From positions 158,133-222,132 of the forward strand of contig JBBRAB010000004.1 in NCBI GenBank assembly GCA_038207155.1: DNA of 64,000 bases, read 5' to 3'. The notes beneath the pieces are model-generated. The model was given only the letters and a program-made list of their open reading frames with translations, was not told the DNA's origin and ran no database searches. Source of the DNA: FEN-1139 sp038207155. GTDB taxonomy: Bacteria; Myxococcota_A; Polyangia; Polyangiales; Polyangiaceae. Made by a program: the position numbers and the translations under genes. Shown piece after piece: positions 26,326 through 34,935 of this stretch. The stretch's first letter is position 1. Every line of letters begins with the position of its first letter.

Positions 26326-27440
26326 CTGACCCGCGTCACCCTCAGGACCCGCTGGACGAGCTGGTCGAGCTTAAGCGGAGTGAGCCCGCGCCCGAGCTGC
26401 GCTGGTCGCACGTGGATGCCAAGCTGTCTGCGCGCATTGCGCGTGAAGTCCAGCAATCACGCGCGGAAATGCCGGGGCGGCATTCGCTCACGCGCTGGGC
26501 CGTCTCGCTCGCGGCGGTCGCGGCGGCCGCTGGCGCGCTCTGGTTCGGCACCGGTCGCGGCGCTTCGGTGCGTCTGGGCTCGCCCTCCACGCCAGCTGCT
26601 GAGGCCGCTCTATCACTGCCGAGCGAGCTCGGTTCGCTGCTTGAGGCGGGCCCCGCTGCGCGCAGCTTTGTCGCGCGCGGCCTGGCTGAGGTCACGCTCA
26701 CCGCTGGCACTCGCGCCAGGGTGGTGGGCCTCTCGCCGCACTATACGCTTGAGCTACTGCAGGGCTCGGTCACTGCACAGGTGGTGCCACGGTCCGCCCC
26801 GGAAACCTTTGCCGTAGAGGTCGAGCAACTGCGCGTAGCGGTGCATGGCACTCGTTTCGAGGTCATCCGTCAGCCGGGCTCCGAGGTGCGTCTGGTGGTG
26901 ACTGAGGGGCGCGTCGTGGTGGGCCATCGCGGTCGTCCCGGCCGCACCGAGGGCCCGCTCGTGAGCGCCCCAGCCGTGCGCCTCTTTGACTCGAGTGCGT
27001 CCGACGCGTTGCTCTTTCCGACCCCGCCGAACGCCCAAGTAGCCACAGCCATCGGCCTGCCGCTCGAGGCGGGCAAGCCCGCTGCGATCCGGTCACGTCA
27101 GCCCGCAACAGACGGGCAAGCGCGCGTTGCCGACGGCAACGGCAGCGAGCTTGCGCAGACGCCCTCAGACGTGCAGCGCGGCGTAGTTCAGACTCAGGTA
27201 GTGGCGCTCGCAGAGCGCTGCTTTTCGGCAGAGCACGCCGCTGAGGCCGAGCTGCATATTTCGCTGACCACCACGCTCAGCTACGTCGTGTCGCGCGAAG
27301 GGTCGCTCGCAGAGCTCCAGTTCTCGCCGCCGCTTAGCGGCGGGGTCGAAGCCTGCGTGCGCGCGGGACTCCAGGCCCTGCACTGCGAACCCTCCCGCGT
27401 CGGCGTGTTCGAGACTCGACTCATTCGCCTCGGGCGCTAG
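26322..27440 (+). CDS. FecR-domain membrane protein (putative anti-sigma factor)
   Basis: 372 residues. A cytosolic N-terminus of about 55 residues is followed by one transmembrane helix (about 58-78, 'WAVSLAAVAAAAGALWFG') and a periplasmic FecR domain. That domain shows 'FAVEVEQLRVAVHGTRFEV' and 'VRLVVTEGRVVVGH'. A Ser/Ala linker leads to a C-terminal domain with 'LSYVVSREGSLAELQFSPP', related in style to the TonB-like tails of AgmX proteins. It is translationally coupled to the sigma factor. Unlike classical Fec systems, no TonB-dependent receptor is adjacent, so the signal is unknown. Confidence 0.85.
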   Translation: MTDPRHPQDPLDELVELKRSEPAPELRWSHVDAKLSARIAREVQQSRAEMPGRHSLTRWAVSLAAVAAAAGALWFGTGRGASVRLGSPSTPAAEAALSLPSELGSLLEAGPAARSFVARGLAEVTLTAGTRARVVGLSPHYTLELLQGSVTAQVVPRSAPETFAVEVEQLRVAVHGTRFEVIRQPGSEVRLVVTEGRVVVGHRGRPGRTEGPLVSAPAVRLFDSSASDALLFPTPPNAQVATAIGLPLEAGKPAAIRSRQPATDGQARVADGNGSELAQTPSDVQRGVVQTQVVALAERCFSAEHAAEAELHISLTTTLSYVVSREGSLAELQFSPPLSGGVEACVRAGLQALHCEPSRVGVFETRLIRLGR

Positions 27441-27513
27441 AGCACGGGCGGCTGAGCCCTCGTACGTCACCGCACGGCGAACCACGCGCGTTGCGCTCGG
27501 GGCCGCGCGAGGC

Positions 27514-28182
27514 TCAGCGCGTGGGGGACAAATGCCGCAGCGCGTTGCGCGGGCGAAAGCGGCGCGAGGCGGTCCAGAGCGTGGGCGAGGCCTCTTTCCA
27601 CGCAGCCCAGGAGGCCACGTCCCGATTGTCGACGGCGGTCTTGCGGCGAGCCTCGTTCGAGTAGACGACGAACAGATAGCCTTCGGCACAGGCCAGCTCG
27701 CTCAGCTGTTCGAACTCACGCACGCGCTCCTCGAGCAAGATCCCCTGCACCCGCATGCTGCGCGGGCTCCAGGCTTGATGACGTGGACGGCCATCTTCGT
27801 CGATGTCGAGCAGCTCGTGCTCAGCGCGCAGCACGTGGACGGCGACCGCGATATCAGGCGCCAGGGGTTCACGCCTGGGAGTTGGTCCCAAGCCGTACAG
27901 CTGGTGAGCGTCGATCAAGATGGGCGGACGACGTCCGGCACTGTCGACCAAGGTCGACTCGGAGACGACGTACGACGAGGTATCGAAAAAGAGTCGATCC
28001 CAGCGCGGCTCAGCGAAGTCGCGGCGAATGCTGGCGCGCAGGCGCTGAGCGAGCTCAAACACGATCTGCTGCTCAGGGCGCGCCAGACGGCAGATCCGCG
28101 GCTTCTGCACGAGCCAATCCAGTACCTCGTCCCAGGACTGGGCCACGATTCGCTGGAGGTCTTGGAGGCTCAGGGTGGGCAT
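27514..28182 (-). CDS. Hypothetical protein, 222 aa
   Basis: Not recognised. A soluble protein without signal peptide. Segments such as 'WDEVLDWLVQKPRICRL', 'DIAVAVHVLRAEHELLDID', 'WSPRSMRVQGILLEE' and 'LFVVYSNEARRK' look like a folded alpha/beta domain. The D...E/D pattern followed by a strand could fit a nuclease-like core, but this is only an impression. It converges with the FecR gene (73-bp gap) and is divergent from a small lipoprotein gene. Confidence 0.6.
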   Translation of the reverse strand: MPTLSLQDLQRIVAQSWDEVLDWLVQKPRICRLARPEQQIVFELAQRLRASIRRDFAEPRWDRLFFDTSSYVVSESTLVDSAGRRPPILIDAHQLYGLGPTPRREPLAPDIAVAVHVLRAEHELLDIDEDGRPRHQAWSPRSMRVQGILLEERVREFEQLSELACAEGYLFVVYSNEARRKTAVDNRDVASWAAWKEASPTLWTASRRFRPRNALRHLSPTR

Positions 28183-28283
28183 AAACCTTGGGCGCCGGCG
28201 CGAACGCCAGCCTAGCCGAGGAATGAAATAGCGCGAAGCCTATCGCGACGGAAACTGGGGTGCGCCTCCCCTTGCGGCGCCGA

Positions 28284-28310
28284 GACGGCGCCGCGACGGC
28301 GCCGCGACGG
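28284..28310. repeat. 11-bp GC-rich tandem repeat
   Basis: gacggcgccgc occurs twice (28284-28294, 28295-28305) with a partial third. Each unit contains the palindrome ggcgcc. It lies in the 219-bp divergent gap before the small lipoprotein gene. Just downstream is an AT-rich patch (aaataatttaccaataga, 28360-28377) that may hold a promoter. Confidence 0.55.
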
Positions 28311-28401
28311 TTCCGGACGGTCTGGAAGCGCCCAGGAAACGGTTCCACACCGCTCCAGCAAATAATTTACCAATAGACCTACATGTGGGTAGCATGTCCC
28401 C

Positions 28402-28803
28402 ATGTCTCGCCACCTGACTGCTCCCCACACTTGGACGCTTGGCCTAATGGCTCTCGGACTCGGGGTGTCAGCTTGCGGGCACCCCGTCGAGCGCCGACTG
28501 GAGGGCCACTGGCAGGGTGACAGCGTCGAGAACGTGCCGAGCGAGCAGCTCGCGGCCGCAACCGGTTGGGTGCGAGGCACGCGCTTCGACTTTGCTGCCG
28601 GCAAGATGAAGGTGACCATCCCCGCCGAGGAGCCTCGCGAGGGGCGCTTCGAGGTCGCCTCGGTGCGCGAGCACAAGGTGCGTCTCGAGGTCAAACGCCC
28701 CGACGGCACGAGCGATCCGGTGGACCTCCAGATGGACGACGAGTACTCCCTACGCTGGAACATCGGCGAGGGTCGTACGGTCGTGCTGCGCCGCGCGAAC
28801 TAG
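28402..28803 (+). CDS. Small putative lipoprotein, 133 aa
   Basis: Signal sequence with lipobox 'GVSAC' (Cys about residue 25), then a compact beta-rich domain of about 100 residues starting 'RRLEGHWQGDSVENV'. The arrangement 'LEGHWQGD ... FDFAAGKMKVTIP ... VEVKRPDGT' resembles small lipocalin-like or META-like barrel proteins of the 'whatever-GTW' type, which is a loose structural guess. The gene starts directly after an AT-rich leader. It converges with the FGE-like gene, 18 bp apart. Confidence 0.7.
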   Translation: MSRHLTAPHTWTLGLMALGLGVSACGHPVERRLEGHWQGDSVENVPSEQLAAATGWVRGTRFDFAAGKMKVTIPAEEPREGRFEVASVREHKVRLEVKRPDGTSDPVDLQMDDEYSLRWNIGEGRTVVLRRAN

Positions 28804-28821
28804 CGTCGCGCGGCGTCGCGG

Positions 28822-29769
28822 CTATTTGCAGCAGCGCATGCCGAGGCTGTAGTCGGCGTATTGGCGAGGATGCGCGGTCACCCGGGACTCGCAGCCTTCA
28901 CGCGTGCTACGCGAGAAAAAGCCGCCCTGGAAGGCGCTGACGCTGTCGGCGACCCATTCGTCGAGGTTGCCGACCATGTCGTAGATGGCGTCGTTGCCCC
29001 ACTGGCTCTTGCAGCCGCTCGTCTCACCCGTGCGACGCAGCAGCGGTCCGGAGGCGCACTGCACCTGATTGAGGCGCGGATCCATGTGGCCGATCGAGGC
29101 GTCACCATGCAGCTCGGCCGCGGGATGCGCCTCGCGAAACACGTTGCAAATCCCCTGCACGTAGCGGTCCCCGTAGGGGAATTTGCGCCGCTGCTGACCC
29201 TTGCAGGCGGTGATCCATTCCGCCGCCGTGCAGAGTCGCTTGCCCGCTCGCTCACAGCTGGCTTCGGCGGTCTCGCCGTCGAGGTAGCCGTTCGGCAGCT
29301 TGCCCGCCTTGGAGCTCGCGCGCGGCCCCGACCTCGCTTGTAACTGCCAGCTCGGCAGCTCAGGCACGTCCATCGCACGTGCGGACTCGGGCCCGATCGT
29401 CGCGTGCCGCGTCGCCCAGTCGTCATGCGCGCTGCGCGCCTTGCTCGCGAGCGGCGAGTAGTACGGCGAGTAGGCTCGTCCGCGCTCGTCCTCGAGACTG
29501 GCTTCCCAGCGATCGACGCAGAAGCGCCCCTCCACGTCGACCATCTCGGCCGGACATCGGTTGCCCGAGGACGGTGGAGGCGCCACGGGGCCTGCGGCTG
29601 CGGGGGGACTGCCGGAAGATGCAACGTCTCCCCCGTCCGCAACAAACAGTACGCGGGGAGACGCAATCGGTGCCGCCGCCGGGGGCGGATTAGGCTGCTC
29701 GTCAGGAGCGGAGCACCGACAACCGGACGCTAGTCCACCGACGATGGCAGCAAGAGCCCAACGGCGCAT
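28822..29769 (-). CDS. FGE/SUMF1-domain lipoprotein
   Basis: 315 residues. Lipobox 'GLASGC' (Cys 17), a Pro/Ala linker to about 70, then a formylglycine-generating-enzyme/EgtB-like fold: 'CPAEMVDVEGRFCVDRWEASL', 'ASCERAGKRLCTAAEWITAC', 'DMVGNLDEWVADS', 'GGFFSRSTREGCESRVTAH' and the closing 'SLGMRCC'. In Myxococcota such proteins are common, often with a structural or unknown rather than sulfatase-maturing role. The start codon abuts the infA stop, so it is in an infA-led transcript. No sulfatase gene is nearby. Confidence 0.85.
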   Translation of the reverse strand: MRRWALAAIVGGLASGCRCSAPDEQPNPPPAAAPIASPRVLFVADGGDVASSGSPPAAAGPVAPPPSSGNRCPAEMVDVEGRFCVDRWEASLEDERGRAYSPYYSPLASKARSAHDDWATRHATIGPESARAMDVPELPSWQLQARSGPRASSKAGKLPNGYLDGETAEASCERAGKRLCTAAEWITACKGQQRRKFPYGDRYVQGICNVFREAHPAAELHGDASIGHMDPRLNQVQCASGPLLRRTGETSGCKSQWGNDAIYDMVGNLDEWVADSVSAFQGGFFSRSTREGCESRVTAHPRQYADYSLGMRCCK

Positions 29770-29991
29770 TTACTTGCCGCGGTAAACAATCAATCCGTGC
29801 GAAAGGTCATAAGGGGAAACCGCAACACGCACGCGGTCACCAGGAAGCACACGAATGTGGTGCCGGCGCATTCTGCCGCTGAGCTGAGCCCGAACGATGG
29901 CTCCACCCTGGTCGACGCGAATGTTGTACTGGCCGCCACCGAGAGCGTCCTGGATTACGCCCTCCATTTCGAGAAGATCGCCTTTACTCAT
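29770..29991 (-). CDS. infA: Translation initiation factor IF-1
   Basis: A 73-residue OB-fold protein that binds the 30S A site during initiation. 'MSKGDLLEMEGVIQDALGGG' starts the family consensus; 'ISGRMRRHHIRVLPGD' (here LSGRMRRHHI) and 'SPYDLSHGLIVYRG' complete it. The ATG at 29991 gives the standard N-terminus; an in-frame start 17 codons earlier adds unrelated residues. It is not in a ribosomal-protein operon but is followed immediately by an FGE-like lipoprotein gene. Confidence 0.96.
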   Translation of the reverse strand: MSKGDLLEMEGVIQDALGGGQYNIRVDQGGAIVRAQLSGRMRRHHIRVLPGDRVRVAVSPYDLSHGLIVYRGK

Positions 29992-30133
29992 TTGCCGAGA
30001 GAAACCTCCACCGGGGACGCTCCGGGTCGGGCACGCTGGCACGGCTGGCTAGGGAATGCAATATGGCGTGCCGTCTTCAGGCAGCTGGCCGAAGACGCTG
30101 ACACTCGGCCCTTTGGCCCAGGAGCGTTCACGG

Positions 30134-30826
30134 ATGCGATTCACCTCCTACCTTTTCGACTACAACGGGGTCCTCGTCGACGACGAGCAGGTGCACCTCG
30201 ACGCGTTCCGGGACGTGCTCACTCCCTTGGGGATTGAGCTCTCCGAGGCGGCATATTGGGAGCGTTATCTGGGTTTTGACGACGTTGGAGCGTTCCGTGC
30301 GGTCCTCACTGACCATGGGCTGGCCGCGTCTGACGTGACGGTGGCGTCGCTGGTGGCTCAGAAGGGCCCCTGTTACCTGCAGCGCGCGCGCGGCAGCCTC
30401 AAGGGCTTCCCCGAGGCTGGCCGGGTGCTGCGCGAGCTGAGCGCCGAGGCCCGACTTGGCATCGTCTCAGGCGCGCTGCGGCCGGAGATCGAGCTGGGTC
30501 TGGAGGTGCTCGAGGCCAGCGCGGCCGTCAGCTTCATCGTGTCCGCTGAGGACACTCAGGCCTGCAAGCCCGCTCCCGAGGGCTACCTGCTTGGACTCGC
30601 GGCGCTCAGGGCCATCGATGCCCAGCTGACCGAGCGCTGCTTGGTGATTGAGGACTCCCTCGCTGGTATCGAGTCGGCACGCGCCGCTGGGCTCCCGTGC
30701 CTAGCCATCGCCCACAGCTACGACGCGAGCGTTCTGCGCGCGGCGGGCGCCGTGCGCGTCCTGCCGCGCCTGGCCGAGCTCACGCTGCCCCTGCTCGAAA
30801 CCCTGAGCCGTGAGCTCTATGGTTGA
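30134..30826 (+). CDS. HAD-superfamily hydrolase, subfamily IA
   Basis: 230 residues with a helical cap (about 15-85). Motif I is 'FDYNGVLVDDE': the nucleophile Asp is present but the usual second Asp is Asn. Motif II is 'GIVSGA', motif III Lys in 'ACKPAPEGYLLG', and motif IV 'LVIEDSLAGIESARAAGL'. Phosphoglycolate phosphatase and beta-phosphoglucomutase are the nearest named relatives. The Asn variant recurs in some HAD-IA proteins and leaves the activity uncertain. The ATG at 30134 follows gcgttcacgg. The gene overlaps the next one by 8 bp. Confidence 0.85.
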   Translation: MRFTSYLFDYNGVLVDDEQVHLDAFRDVLTPLGIELSEAAYWERYLGFDDVGAFRAVLTDHGLAASDVTVASLVAQKGPCYLQRARGSLKGFPEAGRVLRELSAEARLGIVSGALRPEIELGLEVLEASAAVSFIVSAEDTQACKPAPEGYLLGLAALRAIDAQLTERCLVIEDSLAGIESARAAGLPCLAIAHSYDASVLRAAGAVRVLPRLAELTLPLLETLSRELYG

Positions 30827-32063
30827 GCCGTCCGTAAACCTTGGTTCCACGGCTCACCGACCCAGGCCAGCGAGGCGACCGCTGGTGACCCTGGGGCTAG
30901 CAACGCTGTTGGCGGTCGGGATGACCGTCGCTCGCGCTACGGCGGCTGAGCCGAGAGCGAGCGCCGAGCAGCCCTACCCGAGCGGGGCTTTCGCCTGGCG
31001 GAGCACGCACGCCAGCGAGGCGATTCGCGGAGTCACGGTGGGCCCGATCGAGAACCAGCTGCACCCGGGGCGGGGCTACGGCAGCCCGGCCTGCGCGCGC
31101 ACGATGGGTGAGATCCGACGACTCGGCGGCAACTGGGTCAGCCTGACGCCGTTCGGCCGCGTGTGGGATCTCAAGCCGACCGGGATCTCGCTCAGCTTCG
31201 AGGCGCCCTTCGTCGAGAACCGCCAAGCGCTGCTGCATGCCATCGCTCAAGCGCACGCCGAAGGGCTGCGCGTGCTGCTCGTGCCGCACCTGTGGGTGGA
31301 GACAGGTGAATGGCGAGCCCTGATCGATCCAGGCACCGACGAAGGCTGGAAGCGTTGGGTCGAGGCCTATCAGCGCTTCGTGCTCACCTGGGCCAAGGTC
31401 GCCGCCGAAGGCGAAGCCGACATGCTGGCTTTTGGGGTGGAGATGCGGCGTGCTCTGACGACGGAACGCGGAGCCGATTTTGCGCCGCTGCTCGAGCAGG
31501 TCCGCAAGGTTTATCGCGGTCCCCTGACGTACGCGGCTAACTGGGACGACGTCAATGACACGGTCCTGCTGGGGCAATTTGACGTGATCGGGCTCAATGC
31601 CTTTTATCCGCTGGCACAGCACGAAAACGCCAGTTTTGAAGAGCTGCAGAGCGGAGCCCTGCGCGTTCGCGATGAGCTCGCCCTCTTTGCGCGCCGTTGG
31701 CAGAAACCAATCCTGTTTACCGAGTTTGGTTACTCGAGTCGGCGCGATCCCGCGCTGCGCCCCTGGGAATGGCCCGAGCACCTCGCCAAGGTGGTGGTGG
31801 ACGAGCAGGCCCAGGCCCAGGCCTATCGCGCCCTGTTGGCAGGCGTGAAGGACGAGCCATGGTTCGCAGGCGTGTTCCTCTGGCGTTTTTACGCCGATCC
31901 CGACGACGTCTCGCAAGAGGCCGAGTGGGGATTTTCCCCGCGGGGCAAGCTCGCGGAGCTCGAGCTGCGCGACGCCTTCGCCTCGCACTGGGGCGGCGAT
32001 GGGCCGCGACCCTACGCGTCCTTTTTGACGCGACCGCGCGCGGACCGCGTGGGCTTGTACTGA
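30819..32063 (+). CDS. Secreted glycoside hydrolase, GH113-like TIM barrel
   Basis: 414 residues. An N-terminal signal sequence is preceded by a basic stretch (hydrophobic core 'LVTLGLATLLAVGM', cleavage near 'TAAEP'). A (beta/alpha)8 domain follows with 'GGNWVSLTPFGRVWDL' early, acid/base Glu in 'LAFGVEMRRAL' and nucleophile Glu in 'LFTEFGYSSR', as in GH113 beta-mannanases and related uncharacterised barrels. 'GVFLWRFYADPDD' closes the barrel. The ATG at 30819 overlaps the HAD gene. The 3' end overlaps convergent uvrA by 52 bp. The substrate is inferred only by family. Confidence 0.8.
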   Translation: MVEPSVNLGSTAHRPRPARRPLVTLGLATLLAVGMTVARATAAEPRASAEQPYPSGAFAWRSTHASEAIRGVTVGPIENQLHPGRGYGSPACARTMGEIRRLGGNWVSLTPFGRVWDLKPTGISLSFEAPFVENRQALLHAIAQAHAEGLRVLLVPHLWVETGEWRALIDPGTDEGWKRWVEAYQRFVLTWAKVAAEGEADMLAFGVEMRRALTTERGADFAPLLEQVRKVYRGPLTYAANWDDVNDTVLLGQFDVIGLNAFYPLAQHENASFEELQSGALRVRDELALFARRWQKPILFTEFGYSSRRDPALRPWEWPEHLAKVVVDEQAQAQAYRALLAGVKDEPWFAGVFLWRFYADPDDVSQEAEWGFSPRGKLAELELRDAFASHWGGDGPRPYASFLTRPRADRVGLY

Positions 32064-34900
32064 GAGCCGCCGAGCCCCCGTCGCTGCAGGGCGCGAAGCG
32101 CGCGCCCGGTGTGCGACTCCTCGCAGCTCGCCACCTGCTCGGGCGTGCCGGCCACCACCAGATATCCCCCACTTGAGCCACCCTCGGGCCCGAGATCGAT
32201 CACGTGATCAGCCGCGGCGATCACGTCGAGATCGTGCTCAATGACGATCACGGTGTTGCCCGCGTCAACGAGCCGACCGAGCACGCGCAGCAGCTTGGCC
32301 ACGTCGTCGAAATGGAGCCCAGTGGTCGGCTCGTCGAGGACGTAGAGCGTGCGCCCGGTGTCGCGACGTGCCAGCTCGCGGCTCAGCTTGACGCGCTGCG
32401 CTTCCCCGCCCGACAGCGTGGGAGCCGGCTGCCCGAGGTGCAGGTAGCCGAGGCCAACGTCCGCCAACGTCTTGAGGGTCGCCACCAGCGAGGGAAACGC
32501 CGCAAACAGCTCAAGCGCGTCATCGACGCTCGTCTCGAGCACATCCGCGATGCTGCGCTCGCGGTATTTCACCGCCAGCGTCGCCTCGTCGTAACGACGC
32601 CCCGCGCAGATCTCGCAGGTCACGAACACGTCCGAGAGAAAATGCATCTCGACGCGCTTGACCCCATCGCCCTCACAGGCGCCACAGCGTCCGTCGGCAA
32701 CGTTGAAGCTGAAGCGCCCCGGACCGTAACCAAGCGCGCGCGCGTCCGGCGTCTGGGCAAAGAGCTGGCGGATCTCGTCGAAGGCTTTGGTGTAGGTGGC
32801 GGGGTTCGAGCGCGGGGTGCGACCGATCGGGGATTGGTCCACGAGCACCACTTTGTCGATCGCGTCTGCGCCCTGCAGGCTGCGAAAACTGCCCACGCGC
32901 CCCTGAGCGTTGTGTAGACGGCGCGACAGCTCCGGCTGCAGGATCTCGGACACCAGACTGCTCTTGCCAGCGCCCGACACGCCGGTCACGGCCGTCAGGG
33001 TGCCGAGCGGAAACGCGACGTCCAGCTCCTTGAGGTTGTTCTCACTGGCCCCAAGCAAAAGCAGCTCACCCTTGCCGGCGCGGCGTTCGCGCGGCTCGGC
33101 CACCACGAGGCGACCCGAGAGGTAGCCCCCCGTGAGCGTGTCGGCGGTGAGCAGCTGACGCGGCGTTCCCTCGAACACCACAGCACCACCAGCGCGCCCC
33201 GCACCCGGACCAAAATCGACGATGTGATCGGCGGCCTCGATCGTGCCGCGCTCATGCTCGACGACGATCACGGTGTTGCCGGAGTCCCGCAGCCGCTCGA
33301 GCGTCTCAACCAGCCGCTGGGTGTCACGCGGGTGAAGTCCGATCGACGGTTCATCGAGCACGTAGAGGACTCCGGACAGCTCGCTCCCGAGCTGCGCCGC
33401 CAGGCGGATGCGCTGCGCTTCACCGCCCGACAGGGTCGCGCCGGAGCGCTCCAGCGACAGGTAGCCAAGACCGACGGAATCGAGGAATTCCAGGCGAGAA
33501 ACGACCTCTCGCAGTAGCTCCCCGCCGACCTGACGCTCACTCGCGGTGAGCTCCAGCTGTTCAAGTGCCTTGGCGGCCTCGGCCACGGGCAAGGCCGAGA
33601 GCCGATCGAGCGAGAGCGTCGCAAGCCGGACCGAGCGCGCGATCGGCGACAGCCGCGCTCCGCCGCAGTCCGGACAAGGGGATTCTCCCATGAAGGAGGC
33701 GTAGTGGCGACGCATCTCCTCGCTCTTGGTCTCGCGGAAGCGGCGCATCAGCAGGTTGACCACGCCTTCAAACTGCATTGGCCAGCTGACGCGACCATGC
33801 GTTCCTTCCCAGCTGACCGCCACGCGGCGGTCCTTGGTACCGTAGAGCACGAGCTCACGTTGCCGCTTTGGCAGCGAGCGCCAAGGCGCGTCCAAATCGA
33901 GTCCGAGCTCCTTGCGCAGCGCGTCGAAGATCCCAAATGAGATCCCACTGCCGCGCGCCATCACCGAGGCGTAGGGCACGAGCGCCCCTTGGCGCAGACT
34001 GAGGCGATCGTCGGGCACCAGCAGCTTGGGATCAAGCTGGGTTTGCACCCCCAGACCGTTGCAGGCCGGGCACATTCCAAGCGGTGAATTGAAGGAGAAA
34101 TGCTGAGGGGTGAGCGCCGGGAACGCGATCTGACACTGCGCGCAGGCGCGCGCGCGCCCCAGCCGCAAGGCCTCCCCCCCGGTTGCGCTCTGCGCCAGCA
34201 GCAATCCCTGCCCCTCGCGCAGCGCCGTCTCGACCGAGTCCGTCAGGCGCTGCAGCGACACCCGGCTCGGCGAGAACCGATCCACCACCAGCTCGAGCTG
34301 GTGTTTGCGTTTCTTGTCGAGAGCCACCAAGCCCTCAAGCCGCACCACCTCGCCATCGAGCCGCACGCGCACGAACCCGCGCTGACGCAGGGACTCGAGC
34401 AAGTCACGATGCTCCCCCTTGCGCTGCTCGAACAGGGGAGCGAGCAGCAGCTGTTTGCCGCTCAGCTGCTTGAGCCGGGCCATGATTTCCGCGCTCGACA
34501 GGGCCTCGACCGGCGCTCCACAGTCGGTGCAGTGCTGGCGTCCCAGGCGCGCAAACAGCACGCGCAGAAAATCCTGAACCTCGGTGATGGTGCCGACCGT
34601 TGAGCGCGGATTGCTGGCTGCGGTCTTCTGTTCGATCGCGATGGTCGGGCTCAGCCCACTGATGTGTTCGACCGCCGGTTTCTCGAGCTGACCGAGGAAC
34701 TGGCGGGCGTAGCTCGACAGGGACTCGACGTAACGCCGCTGCCCCTCAGCAAACAACGTATCAAAGGCCAGCGAGGATTTGCCCGAGCCGCTGACGCCCG
34801 TAAACACGGTCAGCGAGAGCTTGGGCAAGCGCAGCTCATCAATCTGAAGATTGTGGTGACGCGCCCCCCGGATCACGATGTGGCTCGGTTCCTTCGACAT
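32012..34900 (-). CDS. uvrA: Excinuclease ABC subunit A
   Basis: The DNA-damage recognition ATPase of nucleotide excision repair, 962 residues. Two ABC cassettes are visible: Walker A 'GVSGSGKSSLAF' and 'GVSGAGKSSLV', each with a signature 'LSGGEAQR(I/V)(R/K)L'. Zinc-binding Cys pairs occur in 'CTDCG', 'CPACNGLG', 'CPDCGGARL', 'CGACEGDG' and 'CEICAGRRY'. The last about 22 residues are a non-conserved basic tail, which makes the 52-bp overlap with the convergent gene tolerable. Confidence 0.97.
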   Translation of the reverse strand: MSKEPSHIVIRGARHHNLQIDELRLPKLSLTVFTGVSGSGKSSLAFDTLFAEGQRRYVESLSSYARQFLGQLEKPAVEHISGLSPTIAIEQKTAASNPRSTVGTITEVQDFLRVLFARLGRQHCTDCGAPVEALSSAEIMARLKQLSGKQLLLAPLFEQRKGEHRDLLESLRQRGFVRVRLDGEVVRLEGLVALDKKRKHQLELVVDRFSPSRVSLQRLTDSVETALREGQGLLLAQSATGGEALRLGRARACAQCQIAFPALTPQHFSFNSPLGMCPACNGLGVQTQLDPKLLVPDDRLSLRQGALVPYASVMARGSGISFGIFDALRKELGLDLDAPWRSLPKRQRELVLYGTKDRRVAVSWEGTHGRVSWPMQFEGVVNLLMRRFRETKSEEMRRHYASFMGESPCPDCGGARLSPIARSVRLATLSLDRLSALPVAEAAKALEQLELTASERQVGGELLREVVSRLEFLDSVGLGYLSLERSGATLSGGEAQRIRLAAQLGSELSGVLYVLDEPSIGLHPRDTQRLVETLERLRDSGNTVIVVEHERGTIEAADHIVDFGPGAGRAGGAVVFEGTPRQLLTADTLTGGYLSGRLVVAEPRERRAGKGELLLLGASENNLKELDVAFPLGTLTAVTGVSGAGKSSLVSEILQPELSRRLHNAQGRVGSFRSLQGADAIDKVVLVDQSPIGRTPRSNPATYTKAFDEIRQLFAQTPDARALGYGPGRFSFNVADGRCGACEGDGVKRVEMHFLSDVFVTCEICAGRRYDEATLAVKYRERSIADVLETSVDDALELFAAFPSLVATLKTLADVGLGYLHLGQPAPTLSGGEAQRVKLSRELARRDTGRTLYVLDEPTTGLHFDDVAKLLRVLGRLVDAGNTVIVIEHDLDVIAAADHVIDLGPEGGSSGGYLVVAGTPEQVASCEESHTGRALRALQRRGLGGSQYKPTRSARGRVKKDA

Positions 34901-34935
34901 CGCGGCCGAGCCTAGCTCGCCCAGCCGCCGCGCGC

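Noticed and set aside
30897..31988. 363-codon minus-strand frame opposite the GH113-like gene
   Set aside because: The + strand carries signal peptide and catalytic motifs; the minus frame has none.
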